DNA of 64,000 nucleotides. It comes from Thermoflexibacter ruber. GTDB lineage: Bacteria; Bacteroidota; Bacteroidia; Cytophagales; Thermoflexibacteraceae. The notes under the pieces were generated by a model. It did no database searches, was not told where the DNA came from, and saw only the letters and a list, made by a program, of their open reading frames with translations. The position numbers and the translations under genes are program-made. This document shows, piece after piece, positions 16,821 through 26,016 of the stretch. The first letter of the stretch is position 1, and every line of letters begins with the position of its first letter. The DNA is taken from positions 1-64,000 of the forward strand of contig NZ_FONY01000023.1 of assembly GCF_900113045.1 (NCBI RefSeq), written 5' to 3'.

Positions 16821-19800
16821 TTACCCAAACTTACATTCTACCTCTATCTCCTCCAATTCCTTGATTAAATTTGTAGAAGGGTTGATTTTGAACTGGTGGG
16901 CGGCAGTAGGGACAGAAAGTCCTTCTTTACGGTCAAAGAGCTTTACTCGCAACTCATTACTGCCTTTATTTTTCTGTAAAACTTCCATGAGTCTATCTAA
17001 GAAGTCTTGGCGTTGAAGAAGTTGAACATCTATGCTTACTTCCACGCTTACATTGCCTGCTTTAAGCTCGGAAAGAGGCTTTACTTCCATTGGGTCAAAA
17101 TCCCAAGTTCCGGGTTGGTTGTAGCGTTCCCTGACTTTACCTTTAATCACTACAAAAGCACCTGCTTTGAGTTGGTCTTTCACTCTTTCATAAACGTTGT
17201 TGAAAAAGGTAACTCGGCTGGCTTTTTCGTAGTCCTCAATGTTTACAAAGGCGAAGTTTCTACCATTTTTGTCGGTTCGCAAATCTACTTGGCTAATAAT
17301 ACCACCCACCAATACTTCCTTGCCTTTGAAAAGTTCAATATTTGCCAAACTGATGACTTTATTTTTATCCATCGCAATTTTATATTGGTCGAGAGGGTGC
17401 CCTGAAAGATAAAAACCCAGCACCTCTTTTTCTAATTTTAGTTGCTCTAACTCTGAATATTTCTCACAATCAGGAAGTTTAGGATTGCTAATGCCGTTGC
17501 CACCGCTTGCACCAAAGAGAGAAGCCCCTGAATGGTTCTTATTGGCTTGTTCGTTTGCACCATATTTGAGAATTTTCTCTATGCCAGAGGTTTGTTCATT
17601 GGGAGGTGTAAAGAAAAACTGCGCCCTGTGTATTTCATTGAAACTATCAAAGGCGCCTGCTTGGGCTAAGGATTCAAAGGTTTTTTTGTTTACTGTTCGC
17701 AAGTTTACCCTTTTAGCAAAATCCCAAATATCTTTGAAAAATCCATTTTTTTCTCTTTCTTCTATAATGTTAGCGACTGCCGCATCACCTGTTCCCTTTA
17801 CTGCCCCCAAGCCAAAGCGAATTTGTCCTTTTTTGTTTACGTCAAAAGTTCTCGCACTTTCATTCACATCTGGACCTAATACCTTCAAATTCATGCGTTT
17901 ACACTCCTCCACAAAAAAGGCTATTTTTTCAATTTGTCCTATGGAGTGCGTCATCACCGAAGCCATGTACTCGGCAGGATAGTTGGCTTTAAGATAGCCT
18001 GTTTGATAAGCTAAGACGGAGTAAGCGGCTGAGTGAGAACGGTTAAAGCCGTACTCCGCAAACTTTTCCATGATAGCAAAAATCTCGGCCGCCTTGTCCT
18101 CTGGAATATTGTGTAGTTGCTTTGCACCCGCAATGAACTTGTCTTTTTCCTTTGCCATCTTCTCCTTGTCCTTTTTCCCCATTGCCCTACGCAACAAGTC
18201 CGCACCGCCCAAAGAGTAACCTGCCAAGACCTGTGCGGTCTGCATGATTTGCTCTTGATAAACCATGATACCAAAGGTATAACCCAAAATTGGTTCTAAG
18301 AGCGGGTGTGGGAATTCGGTTTTCTCTCTGCCGTGTTTCCTTTCTATATAGTTGGGAATGAACTGCATAGGTCCTGGACGGTATAAGGCGTTCATAGCAA
18401 TCAAGTCCTCTATATTGGTCGGTTTTAACTCCTTCAAATACATACGCATACCTTCGGACTCAAACTGGAAAGTCCCCACCGTTTCGCCTCTTTGGTAAAG
18501 TTCATAAGTTTTTTTATCATCAAAAGGAATTTTGTCTATGTCAATGTCTATGCCTTTGTTTTTCTTGATGAGGGCAAGCGCATCTTTTATGATAGTCAAG
18601 GTTTTAAGCCCCAAAAAGTCCATTTTCAACATTCCTGCATCTTCTATCACCTTGCCGTCAAACTGCGTAACCCACAAGTCCAAAGCCTCACCTCCACCTT
18701 CTTCATCATTTTCCTCATTTTTTTTCTCTCCCCCTTTGTCTTTTGCTAAGCAAACAGGGATATAGTTGGTAATATCATCTGGTGCGATGATGACCCCTGC
18801 GGCGTGAATCCCTGTATTTCTGACCGAACCCTCAATGACTTGTGCTGCTTGTAAAATCTTGGCTTTCAAATCGTTCCCTTTACGTAGGTTGTCCAATTCT
18901 GGATTTTCCTCAAAAGCCATGGCTAAGGTCGTCCCTGGTTTTTCAGGAATCATTTTAGCAATTGCATTGGACTCGTCTAAGGGCAAGTCCATGACGCGAG
19001 AAACATCTTTGACGGACATTTTTGCCGCCATAGTGCCGTAAGTAATGATTTGTGCGACTTGGTTTTTCCCGTATTTTTCTACTACATAATCAATCACTCT
19101 GCTACGTCCTTCGTCATCAAAGTCTATATCAATATCGGGCATACTCACCCTTTCTGGATTTAAAAAGCGTTCAAAAAGTAGGTTGTATTGAATCGGGTCT
19201 ATGTTGGTAATGCCTGTGCAGTAGGCAACTACGGAGCCTGCCGCTGACCCGCGACCAGGACCTACCGCCACGCCTATATCTCTTGCGGCTCTAATGAAGT
19301 CCTGTACAATCAAAAAGTACCCCGGAAACCCCATTTTTGCTATAATTTCTAACTCATAGTTAATGCGTGCTTCTATCTCAGCGGTAATTGTGCCATAATG
19401 TTTTTGCGCCCCTTTGAACGCCAAGTGTCTAAGATAATCATTTTGGTCTTGGAACTCTGGTGGAAGTGGGAAGGCAGGCAAGAGAATATCTCGTTTGAGC
19501 TTGATTTTTTCTACTTTATCTAAAATTTCGTTGGTGTAGTCTATCGCCTGAGGTACATCTCTAAATAGTTCGTTCATCTGTGCTTGGGTCTTAAAATAGA
19601 ACTCACTGTTGGGAAAACCAAAGCGAAAACCCTTTCCGTCCCCTTTGGGTGTAGCTTTTTTCTCTCCTGTGTTGATGCAAAGCATGGTGTCGTGGGCGTC
19701 CCAATCCTTTTCGTCTATGTAGTGCGAGTCATTGGTTGCTATCACTTTGAGGTTGTACTTTTTAGCCCATTTGAGCAAAACTTGGTTTACATCTTCTTGG

Positions 19801-20369
19801 CTAATGCCTGTGCCATCTATATTTTCTAAGTGATGTCGCTGTAATTCAATGTAATAGTCTTCTCCAAAAATATCAATCCACCACTGCAATAGTTTTTCTG
19901 CTTCCTCTTCGCCTTTGTGCAGAATAGTTTGAGGAATCTCCGCTCCTATGCAACAGGAGGTAGCAATTAAATCCTCATGGTATTTGAGAATCAGCTCCTT
20001 ATCTATGCGTGGATACTTGCTATAATACCCCTCAATAAAGCCCAAAGAACACAATTTGGACAAGTTTTTATATCCATTTGGATTTTTTGCTAATAACAAC
20101 TGATGATAACGTATATCTTTACTTCCTTTCCCAAAAGTTTTGTGGTGTCTGTTTTCAACTAAGTAAAACTCACAGCCGATAATAGGTTTTAGCCCGTGTT
20201 TATCTGCTTCATTGACAAACTTAAATGCACCAAACATATTGCCGTGGTCGGTCAGTGCGACTGCTTTCATGCCATCGGCAACTGCCTTTTTCATCATACC
20301 AGAAATGCTTGCCGCCCCGTCCAAAAGGGAAAATTGAGTATGACAGTGTAAGTGAGTAAATTGTGGCAT
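16821..20369 (-). CDS. dnaE: DNA polymerase III subunit alpha
   Basis: The 1182-residue catalytic subunit of the replicative polymerase. The N-terminal PHP domain (FTHLHCHTQFSLLDGAAS) is followed by the polymerase core with GPGRGSAAGSVVAYCTGI and the catalytic PDIDIDFDDEGR. A helix-hairpin-helix region, and then an OB-fold near residues 1020-1090 (VLVGGIISQVDLRTDKNGR), complete the standard DnaE1 layout. The sequence has an acidic low-complexity insert (KKNEENDEEGGGE), where the DNA has many codon-3 A/G repeats. The length is usual for the Cytophagales type. It starts at an ATG 26 bp from the HEPN gene on the same strand. Confidence 0.98.
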   Translation of the reverse strand: MPQFTHLHCHTQFSLLDGAASISGMMKKAVADGMKAVALTDHGNMFGAFKFVNEADKHGLKPIIGCEFYLVENRHHKTFGKGSKDIRYHQLLLAKNPNGYKNLSKLCSLGFIEGYYSKYPRIDKELILKYHEDLIATSCCIGAEIPQTILHKGEEEAEKLLQWWIDIFGEDYYIELQRHHLENIDGTGISQEDVNQVLLKWAKKYNLKVIATNDSHYIDEKDWDAHDTMLCINTGEKKATPKGDGKGFRFGFPNSEFYFKTQAQMNELFRDVPQAIDYTNEILDKVEKIKLKRDILLPAFPLPPEFQDQNDYLRHLAFKGAQKHYGTITAEIEARINYELEIIAKMGFPGYFLIVQDFIRAARDIGVAVGPGRGSAAGSVVAYCTGITNIDPIQYNLLFERFLNPERVSMPDIDIDFDDEGRSRVIDYVVEKYGKNQVAQIITYGTMAAKMSVKDVSRVMDLPLDESNAIAKMIPEKPGTTLAMAFEENPELDNLRKGNDLKAKILQAAQVIEGSVRNTGIHAAGVIIAPDDITNYIPVCLAKDKGGEKKNEENDEEGGGEALDLWVTQFDGKVIEDAGMLKMDFLGLKTLTIIKDALALIKKNKGIDIDIDKIPFDDKKTYELYQRGETVGTFQFESEGMRMYLKELKPTNIEDLIAMNALYRPGPMQFIPNYIERKHGREKTEFPHPLLEPILGYTFGIMVYQEQIMQTAQVLAGYSLGGADLLRRAMGKKDKEKMAKEKDKFIAGAKQLHNIPEDKAAEIFAIMEKFAEYGFNRSHSAAYSVLAYQTGYLKANYPAEYMASVMTHSIGQIEKIAFFVEECKRMNLKVLGPDVNESARTFDVNKKGQIRFGLGAVKGTGDAAVANIIEEREKNGFFKDIWDFAKRVNLRTVNKKTFESLAQAGAFDSFNEIHRAQFFFTPPNEQTSGIEKILKYGANEQANKNHSGASLFGASGGNGISNPKLPDCEKYSELEQLKLEKEVLGFYLSGHPLDQYKIAMDKNKVISLANIELFKGKEVLVGGIISQVDLRTDKNGRNFAFVNIEDYEKASRVTFFNNVYERVKDQLKAGAFVVIKGKVRERYNQPGTWDFDPMEVKPLSELKAGNVSVEVSIDVQLLQRQDFLDRLMEVLQKNKGSNELRVKLFDRKEGLSVPTAAHQFKINPSTNLIKELEEIEVECKFG

Positions 20370-20395
20370 TGTGTTTTATAGTTAAGTGCTTGGAT

Positions 20396-20770
20396 TTATG
20401 ACAGTATTTTTTTAGTAGTTTCTAAAAACGATTTGGCAATTTCTAGTGCCTTTTCTGCATCTTCTTGTGTAAGAGTTGCGTCATAATCATAATCTTCTGC
20501 TTGCCGCAAGTCAAATACAAAGTCAAGTTTTGCGCCTAAATCTTCTGGTAAAATTCTTGTCTTCAGGTAGAGTTCGTGAAATTTAATGTGAGTACCTTGG
20601 TGTGTTTTTACAAAAATACCTTTGACATAAAGTAGAGCTTGTAAACAGTCAAAAATACAGTAATAAGAACGATTAATACAAGCGATATATCTTTGAAACT
20701 GATGGTTCAGTTGTGCATCAAAAAGACAATCTTCTGCTCTGTGTATAATTTTAGTTATTTCCTCATTCAT
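20396..20770 (-). CDS. HEPN-domain protein (toxin-type partner of MNT)
   Basis: A 124-residue all-helical HEPN (UPF0332-type) protein. The key late motif is RQAEDYDYD (Arg89), which fits the RxxxDYD version of the family, and the helix with NRSYYCIFDCLQALLY is also typical. In HEPN/MNT modules this protein is an RNase-type toxin or a target that the nucleotidyltransferase inactivates by AMPylation. Its start overlaps the MNT stop by 4 bp, so the pair is translationally coupled. The module sits between dnaE and a divergent DUF721 gene, and it may be a mobile insertion or a stable resident. Confidence 0.85.
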   Translation of the reverse strand: MNEEITKIIHRAEDCLFDAQLNHQFQRYIACINRSYYCIFDCLQALLYVKGIFVKTHQGTHIKFHELYLKTRILPEDLGAKLDFVFDLRQAEDYDYDATLTQEDAEKALEIAKSFLETTKKILS

Positions 20771-21093
20771 ATTACTTTACCTTCTTTTCTAATTTGACTA
20801 TAAAACATACTTTGAGAGTTTTCCAACTTTTTTCTGGTCGTTGGATAGTGCGAAATCATTATCCCATAATGTAAAGTAAGACGAAAAATAGCAGAATTCA
20901 TAAAATAAAGTTCTTTTCCTAATGCTATCTCTTCCTCATTAAGTACTACTAAAAAATCTATATCAGAGTTTTGATTATTATCTCCTCTGGCATAAGAGCC
21001 ATAAAGAATTATTTGTGAAAGTCTATCACCGTAGAGTTTATTTATCGCTTGCTTAAAATCTCTTTTAATACACTCTATCTTATTCATACTCAA
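20767..21093 (-). CDS. Minimal nucleotidyltransferase (MNT)
   Basis: A 108-residue polymerase-beta-like nucleotidyltransferase. The signature is IILYGSYARGDNNQNSDIDFLV, with GS at residues 32-33 and the metal-binding Asp44 and Asp46. Such MNT proteins can act as antitoxins that AMPylate the partner HEPN protein. It is the first gene of the two-gene operon. No TAnnTTTG element was found in the 160 bp before it on this strand. Confidence 0.9.
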   Translation of the reverse strand: MSMNKIECIKRDFKQAINKLYGDRLSQIILYGSYARGDNNQNSDIDFLVVLNEEEIALGKELYFMNSAIFRLTLHYGIMISHYPTTRKKLENSQSMFYSQIRKEGKVI

Positions 21094-21259
21094 AATATTC
21101 TATTACATTCACTTAATAATCATGTAAATTTAGGGAAAAAATTGGAGAAGAAAAAAAAGGCTACTTTGCAAATTAGTTGATTTTTTGTAACTTCGTATTT
21201 ATTACTTCATGCGCTATATTTTTGGACAGTTTTTGTTACTATTTTCTAAATAAAACTCA

Positions 21260-21574
21260 GTGAAATCAATTTACCATGAAAATATGCGTCAGTCAGAGGT
21301 TTCCTCTTTGGGGGAGGCTATAGATGCATATTTGAAGGCATACAGGCTCAAAGACCGTTACCAAGAGGCAGGCATTGTAGTTTCTTGGACAGAGTTAATG
21401 GGGGCACCTATTGCCCGCTATACTCAACGAATTTTTATTAAAAACAAGACTTTATTTGTAGAGATTTCTTCTGCGCCCCTCAAAAATGAACTATTGATGT
21501 CCAAGAATCAAATCATTAAAATATTAAATCAAAACGCCGGGGGAAACTTAGTAGAAGAAGTTATTTTTTTATAA
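21260..21574 (+). CDS. DUF721 (DciA-like) protein
   Basis: A 104-residue protein of the DUF721 family, related to DciA, the helicase-loading protein of bacteria that lack DnaC/DnaI. Key features are LGEAIDAYLKAYRLKDRYQE, VVSWTELMGAPIARYTQRIFI and the end FVEISSAPLKNELLMSKNQI. The listed start is a GTG. An ATG at 21284 (MRQSEV) fits the family better, giving 96 residues. It lies divergent from the HEPN/MNT operon and 37 bp before manC, with which it may be co-transcribed. Confidence 0.82.
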   Translation: MKSIYHENMRQSEVSSLGEAIDAYLKAYRLKDRYQEAGIVVSWTELMGAPIARYTQRIFIKNKTLFVEISSAPLKNELLMSKNQIIKILNQNAGGNLVEEVIFL

Positions 21575-21611
21575 AATTATACTAACTAAATCCACAAAAA
21601 TTTGAAAACAG

Positions 21612-22691
21612 ATGAATTCAAATAACTATGTAGTTATCATGGCAGGCGGAGTAGGTACGCGTTTCTGGCCCTACAGCCGAGTTACCAATCCCAAGCAATT
21701 CCAAGATATGTTAGGCATTGGTCAAAGTCTTATTCAAATCACCATAGAAAGATTTAAAAATATCTGTCCTGATGAAAATATTTACATTGTTACCAATGCC
21801 GACTATTACGGCTTGGTAAAAAAACAATTACCTCAATTAGCAGACGAGCAGATTCTTTTGGAACCTACCATGCGTAATACTGCCCCATGTGTCGCTTACG
21901 CTTCGTATAAGATTCAGAAAAGGAATCCCAATGCCAATATCGTAGTAGCACCTGCTGACCAGATTATTCATAAGTTAGATGCTTTTACAGAGGCTTTGCT
22001 GACTGCAATCAATGCTGCGGCTACAGAAGATGTATTACTGACCTTAGGCATACAACCCACACGTCCTGACACAGGTTACGGATACATCAAAGTGGCTGAT
22101 ATGGAGTCTCTTTCTAAGGTGAAAAAGGTAAAAACCTTTACAGAGAAACCTAATTTAGAATTAGCTTTAGAGTTCTTGGAAAGTGGAGATTATGTATGGA
22201 ACGCAGGAATTTTTATTTTTAATGTCAATACGATTACAAAAGCATTTAGGCGATACCTACCTGACATACACGGTATTTTTAATGAGTTGAAAGAAGATTT
22301 TTATTCTCTTAAAGAGGAGGAGAGCATCAAAAAAGCCTACTCCCAATGCCATAATATTTCCATAGACTATGGTATCATGGAAAAAGCGGATAACGTGTAT
22401 GTTGTGCCTTGTGATTTGGGTTGGTCTGACCTTGGTACATGGAAGTCTCTCTATGAGCAGTCCCCAAAAAATAAAGACGGTAACGTGTTAAGTGGAAATA
22501 TCATGACTTATGAAACTGCTAAATCTATTATCAAAACTCCAGAGGATAGATTAGTAGTGGTGCAAGGATTGGACAACTACATAGTAGCAGAGTATCAAAA
22601 TGTTTTGTTGATATGCCAGAAAGACCAAGAGCAGAGGATAAAACAATTTTTAGATGATGCTATCAAACAAAAGGGAACACAATTTTCATAA
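21612..22691 (+). CDS. manC: Mannose-1-phosphate guanylyltransferase
   Basis: A 359-residue enzyme that makes GDP-mannose from mannose-1-phosphate and GTP, for polysaccharide and glycoprotein synthesis. The nucleotide-binding signature VIMAGGVGTRFWPYSR, the FTEKPN motif and NAGIFIFN are diagnostic. The C-terminal phosphomannose-isomerase domain of bifunctional ManC/AlgA proteins is absent, so it is the short form. It acts in the cytosol. The DUF721 gene is 37 bp upstream and may share the transcript. Confidence 0.92.
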   Translation: MNSNNYVVIMAGGVGTRFWPYSRVTNPKQFQDMLGIGQSLIQITIERFKNICPDENIYIVTNADYYGLVKKQLPQLADEQILLEPTMRNTAPCVAYASYKIQKRNPNANIVVAPADQIIHKLDAFTEALLTAINAAATEDVLLTLGIQPTRPDTGYGYIKVADMESLSKVKKVKTFTEKPNLELALEFLESGDYVWNAGIFIFNVNTITKAFRRYLPDIHGIFNELKEDFYSLKEEESIKKAYSQCHNISIDYGIMEKADNVYVVPCDLGWSDLGTWKSLYEQSPKNKDGNVLSGNIMTYETAKSIIKTPEDRLVVVQGLDNYIVAEYQNVLLICQKDQEQRIKQFLDDAIKQKGTQFS

Positions 22692-22730
22692 AATATGCTC
22701 CTTTAATTTTGCTCTTTTAAAAAATATACC

Positions 22731-22738
22731 TAACTTTG
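22731..22738 (+). promoter_or_regulatory. Bacteroidota promoter of the DUF177-rpmF operon
   Basis: TAACTTTG matches TAnnTTTG, and a TTG at 22709-22711 lies about 19 bp upstream in the -33 position. The first codon of the operon (TTG at 22760) is 21 bp downstream. Confidence 0.65.
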
Positions 22739-22759
22739 CGGTCTTAAAATTCGGGTGCT

Positions 22760-23311
22760 TTGAGAAAGTTCAAAGAATTTGATATAGATTTAGCTGGCTT
22801 AGCTAACAAACAGCATGATTATCAGTATGTTGTAGATGATGCTTTCTTTGCTTTGTTTGAAAATAGTTTAGTAGAAGTAGGTAAGTGCGGGGTAAGCATT
22901 GCGCTAAATAAGACTGAAACTATGCTGATTTGTGATTTTGATATTAGCGGTTCTATTCGGCTTACTTGTGACCGTAGCCTTGAATTGTTTGATTATCCTA
23001 TAAAGAGTACAGAACAGATAATTTTTAAGTACGGAGATGAAGCAAAAGAACTTTCTGATGAGATAATCATTATTCCGAGAGAACTTACTACGCTTAATCT
23101 TGCGCAGTACATTTATGAGTTTATCGGCTTATGTGTACCAATAAAAAAGTTACACCCAAGATTTATAGAAGAAGATTTAAGCCAAGAAGGGGACGCAGAT
23201 GAAGATATTTTAGTATATTCATCTACTACAATTTCCTCTGAGGAAGATGACAGTGAAAGTTCGCAAGGAATTGACCCGAGATGGGAAGATTTAAAAAAGT
23301 TAATCAAATAA
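22760..23311 (+). CDS. DUF177 (YceD) protein
   Basis: A 183-residue acidic cytosolic protein of the DUF177 family, linked to 23S rRNA accumulation and ribosome biogenesis in other organisms. It begins at a TTG with the text MRKFKEFDIDLAGLANKQH. The core CDRSLELFDYPIKSTEQIIFKYG and PRELTTLNLAQYIYEFI agrees with the family. The C-terminus is very acidic (SSEEDDSE). The gene is 50 bp upstream of rpmF, which is the nearly universal arrangement and supports the assignment. Confidence 0.9.
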   Translation: MRKFKEFDIDLAGLANKQHDYQYVVDDAFFALFENSLVEVGKCGVSIALNKTETMLICDFDISGSIRLTCDRSLELFDYPIKSTEQIIFKYGDEAKELSDEIIIIPRELTTLNLAQYIYEFIGLCVPIKKLHPRFIEEDLSQEGDADEDILVYSSTTISSEEDDSESSQGIDPRWEDLKKLIK

Positions 23312-23361
23312 AAAATTAGTTGGTAATAAAATTATTGAGCATATATTAATTTGTTGTAACA

Positions 23362-23565
23362 ATGGCACATCCCAAGAGTAAGATTTCGAAAACGAGAAGA
23401 GATAAACGCAGAACACATGATAAATGTACGCCTGCTACTATTGCCACTTGCCCTACTACAGGTGAAGCACATCTATATCATAGAGCGCATTGGCATGAAG
23501 GAAAGTTGTATTACAAAGGAAAAGTAGTAATGGAAAAAGAAACTACTACTACAGATTCTGAATAG
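23362..23565 (+). CDS. rpmF: 50S ribosomal protein L32
   Basis: A 67-residue basic protein, [20 protein letters not shown], with the sequence [15 protein letters not shown], as in Bacteroidota L32. It is part of the large ribosomal subunit. The classical zinc-binding CxxC pairs are not complete (only C22 and C29), so this is the zinc-free form. It follows the DUF177 gene. The plsX and fabH genes that often come next are absent here. A terminator follows. Confidence 0.95.
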   Translation: MAHPKSKISKTRRDKRRTHDKCTPATIATCPTTGEAHLYHRAHWHEGKLYYKGKVVMEKETTTTDSE

Positions 23566-23603
23566 AACTTAATTTGGTGTTTTCATAGTTGTTTTTAGTT
23601 TTG

Positions 23604-23638
23604 AAAAAGGGGGAATCTTTATGATTCCTCTTTTTTTT
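23604..23638 (+). terminator. Terminator of rpmF
   Basis: AAAAAGGGGGAATC and GATTCCTCTTTTTTTT form a stem with a short TTTAT loop and an 8-T tail, 39 bp after the rpmF stop. Confidence 0.85.
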
Positions 23639-23679
23639 GGCTATCTCGATTGATGTATGCTGGTTTCTGCTCCAATAAA

Positions 23680-23725
23680 AAAATCCTGAACAGCTATCAA
23701 AGATTTGATAGCTGTTCAGGATTTT
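23680..23725. terminator. Perfect 21-bp hairpin, terminator of the minus-strand gene
   Basis: AAAATCCTGAACAGCTATCAA (23680-23700) and its exact complement (23705-23725) leave a loop of only 4 nt. It lies 25 bp beyond the stop at 23750 of the minus-strand gene and would also work for read-through from rpmF. The arms are unusually long for a simple terminator. Confidence 0.8.
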
Positions 23726-23749
23726 ATATTTATTATTCATTCATACTCC

Positions 23750-24178
23750 TTACATTCCAGGGTCTGGAAGCATAGGGGTAGAGAGCATTTTAATCACGAA
23801 TGGAACTTTATCTATCAGAATGTATAAGATAATTAAGGAAAAAAGTATCACTTGAACCATTTTAAGTTTAGCAAGCGATAAAAATGCCTCCAATAGATGT
23901 TGGATATCTTCACCATCGGTACCATGGATAAGTCGAAAATACTTCGCTACAGTGAGCGTTAGCAAACCAATAATGACGTACATGGAAGTAACTGCCAATT
24001 CATAAACCATGTCAGACCAATCCACCTCCATATCGGGGTAGAGAAAAGCGGTAAGGTAACTCAGTAAATTAATGACACCATATACAATAGCGATTACTCC
24101 TGCCCAAGTCATTCTTGTAGCTACTTTTAGGATAACCTTATTTTCTTCTGCATCAAATTCGTATTTTTGACCGTGCAT
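23750..24178 (-). CDS. Hypothetical membrane protein
   Basis: A 142-residue protein with three predicted membrane segments (about residues 23-45, 60-82 and 109-130). The soluble N-terminus (HGQKYEFDAEENKVILKVA) is short and the C-terminus ends in a Pro/Leu/Met-rich stretch. I do not recognise a family. It is transcribed alone and is followed by a strong hairpin. Confidence 0.65.
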   Translation of the reverse strand: MHGQKYEFDAEENKVILKVATRMTWAGVIAIVYGVINLLSYLTAFLYPDMEVDWSDMVYELAVTSMYVIIGLLTLTVAKYFRLIHGTDGEDIQHLLEAFLSLAKLKMVQVILFSLIILYILIDKVPFVIKMLSTPMLPDPGM

Positions 24179-24379
24179 ATTATTTCATTTTTTGGGTGAT
24201 AAAATCAAAATTTGTTGTATCTACATCAATAACGGGCTAAAACTACAAATCTTAAAACAATAAATCAACAAATTATAAGATTGTTTTAAATTTTTTAAAC
24301 TCAATGTACTAAAAACTCTTTTGCTTAGCTACTTTTTGATAAAAGTTGTTTATCTTTATCTTATTTAAATCTATTTTTT

Positions 24380-25948
24380 ATGAAGTTCATAAGACTTTTT
24401 ACAATATTTCTATTTTATATGAACAGCCTGATAGCCCAACAAAGCGATATTGCTGTTTTCAAAAATGGAACGGCTTTTTTGGTCAAAAAAATGCAAATCA
24501 ATGCAGAAAACGGCACTGCTATATTGCCAACCCTACCCCAAGCTACTTTTGGAACGCTGTGGTTCTTAGCGGACAATAACGCAATTAAGCAAGTAAGCAG
24601 TTTTACAGAAGAACTGAATACTTCGCTTGTCATTACTAATGTAGCCGATATGCTTAAAGCTAATCAGGGGAAAAAGGCTATTTTTGTTTTTGATAATAAT
24701 GTAAGTGTAGAGGGCGTATTGGAAAGTGTGTCAGGAACAGCCGTGTTGATTCGGACAAATGCTGGAAAATATTATACTAATGATGCCCAAAACTGTAAAT
24801 CCGCAGAGTTTTCTGAAAAACCTAATACGCTTTTAACTCAAAAAGAAAATAAAAGGATAGTAAAGTTAGAATTTGCGAAAAAAAATACTTCCCAACCGCT
24901 GCAAATGATGTACTTGGCAAAGGGGCTTTCTTGGGTGCCAAGCTATCATATAGACCTGCTCAATGAAACCCAAGCCAAAGTTACGCTTCGGGCTACTTTG
25001 ATGAACGATTTAGAAGATTTGGAAAATGCCAACCTAAATCTGGTAGTAGGTGTACCTAATTTTGCTTATAGCTACTTATCATCTCCCCTTGTTTCTACCG
25101 AAGGGGTCGTTACTTTTCTCAATCAACTAAACCGTTACAGTAACCAATACTATGGTGGGGGGGGGAGAACGGGAGCGGTAAGCAGAGGCGATATAAGTAT
25201 GCAGTCTTTTTCAAATGTGATGAGTAGTGATGTAGAAGGAGAAGACGAAGACTTACCGAGTATTGAAACAGAAGGTAAGCAATCAGAAGATTTTTTCTTT
25301 TATCAACTAAAAAATGTTACGCTAAAAAAGCAAGGTAGAACCTTTCAAGATATTTTACAGCAAAGCACTACTTACGAGCATTTGTACGAAGTAAATCTCA
25401 ATAGTAACAACACAAGCAGCTACACCAATCCGAACGAAAGCACTTATGAAAACATCAGTTTGGTAAAGCATGCCGTTATGATAAAAAATGAGTCCAAATT
25501 TCCGTGGACTACGGGAACAGTACTGCTCACTAAACTACTTGATGGAGTAGCCCAGCCTATCAGCCAAGACAAGCTAAACTATACTCCCGTTGGCGGGAAA
25601 GTAAAGATTCCACTTACCGTCGTTTCTGATGTATCCGTAAAAGATAGCGAAAAAGAGGTAGATAGAAAAGTAAATATCAAACAAAAAGATGGCTATTTTT
25701 ATGATTTAGTAACCGTAGAGGCAAAAATAGAAGTTAAAAGTTTCCGAAATAATGCTATTGAGTTGAAAATCAATCGTAGTTTTACAGGAGAGGGTTTGAA
25801 ATGCAATATTGCATGGAATATTCAGAAATTGGTAAGCACTAATAGCTATAACTACAATGCTTTGTCAAGTGCAGAGTGGAAAATAAAATTAGAAGCAGGG
25901 AAAAGCGAAACAATTACCTATCAATATCAATTTTATGTTAGGAAATAG
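24380..25948 (+). CDS. DUF4139 (MuiA-type mucoidy-inhibitor-like) secreted protein
   Basis: A 522-residue exported protein with a signal sequence (residues 1-19, before QQSDIAVFKNG). The first part (AVFKNGTAFLVKKMQINAENG) looks like the DUF4140 N-terminal domain. From about residue 160 the DUF4139 beta-rich domain follows: KGLSWVPSYHIDLLNETQAKVTLRATLMND, and later VMIKNESKFPWTTGTVLL. Functions in the family are poorly known. The middle has an unusual GGGGRTGAVS linker encoded by nine consecutive G (25157-25165). A one-base change there would stop the frame, so the gene could be switched on and off. Confidence 0.85.
   Translation: MKFIRLFTIFLFYMNSLIAQQSDIAVFKNGTAFLVKKMQINAENGTAILPTLPQATFGTLWFLADNNAIKQVSSFTEELNTSLVITNVADMLKANQGKKAIFVFDNNVSVEGVLESVSGTAVLIRTNAGKYYTNDAQNCKSAEFSEKPNTLLTQKENKRIVKLEFAKKNTSQPLQMMYLAKGLSWVPSYHIDLLNETQAKVTLRATLMNDLEDLENANLNLVVGVPNFAYSYLSSPLVSTEGVVTFLNQLNRYSNQYYGGGGRTGAVSRGDISMQSFSNVMSSDVEGEDEDLPSIETEGKQSEDFFFYQLKNVTLKKQGRTFQDILQQSTTYEHLYEVNLNSNNTSSYTNPNESTYENISLVKHAVMIKNESKFPWTTGTVLLTKLLDGVAQPISQDKLNYTPVGGKVKIPLTVVSDVSVKDSEKEVDRKVNIKQKDGYFYDLVTVEAKIEVKSFRNNAIELKINRSFTGEGLKCNIAWNIQKLVSTNSYNYNALSSAEWKIKLEAGKSETITYQYQFYVRK
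25157..25165 (+). repeat. G9 homopolymer inside the DUF4139 gene
   Basis: Nine G in a row in the codons for Gly-Gly-Gly-Gly-Arg. Such a run in an AT-rich genome is rare and can slip during replication. Confidence 0.8.
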
Positions 25949-25969
25949 TTAAATTTTAATGAAGTTTTG

Positions 25970-25977
25970 TAACTTTG
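25970..25977 (+). promoter_or_regulatory. Bacteroidota -7 element of the plsC-like gene
   Basis: TAACTTTG fits TAnnTTTG and ends 39 bp before the ATG at 26017. It overlaps the TTG at 25975, which makes the longer frame start unlikely. Confidence 0.6.
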
Positions 25978-26016
25978 GTCTTAGTAAAATCAATCAGATA
26001 TTGTTATTTTCAGATT

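Noticed and set aside
17485-17982. A 165-codon plus-strand frame opposite dnaE
   Set aside because: It is antisense to the conserved polymerase and has no features of its own.
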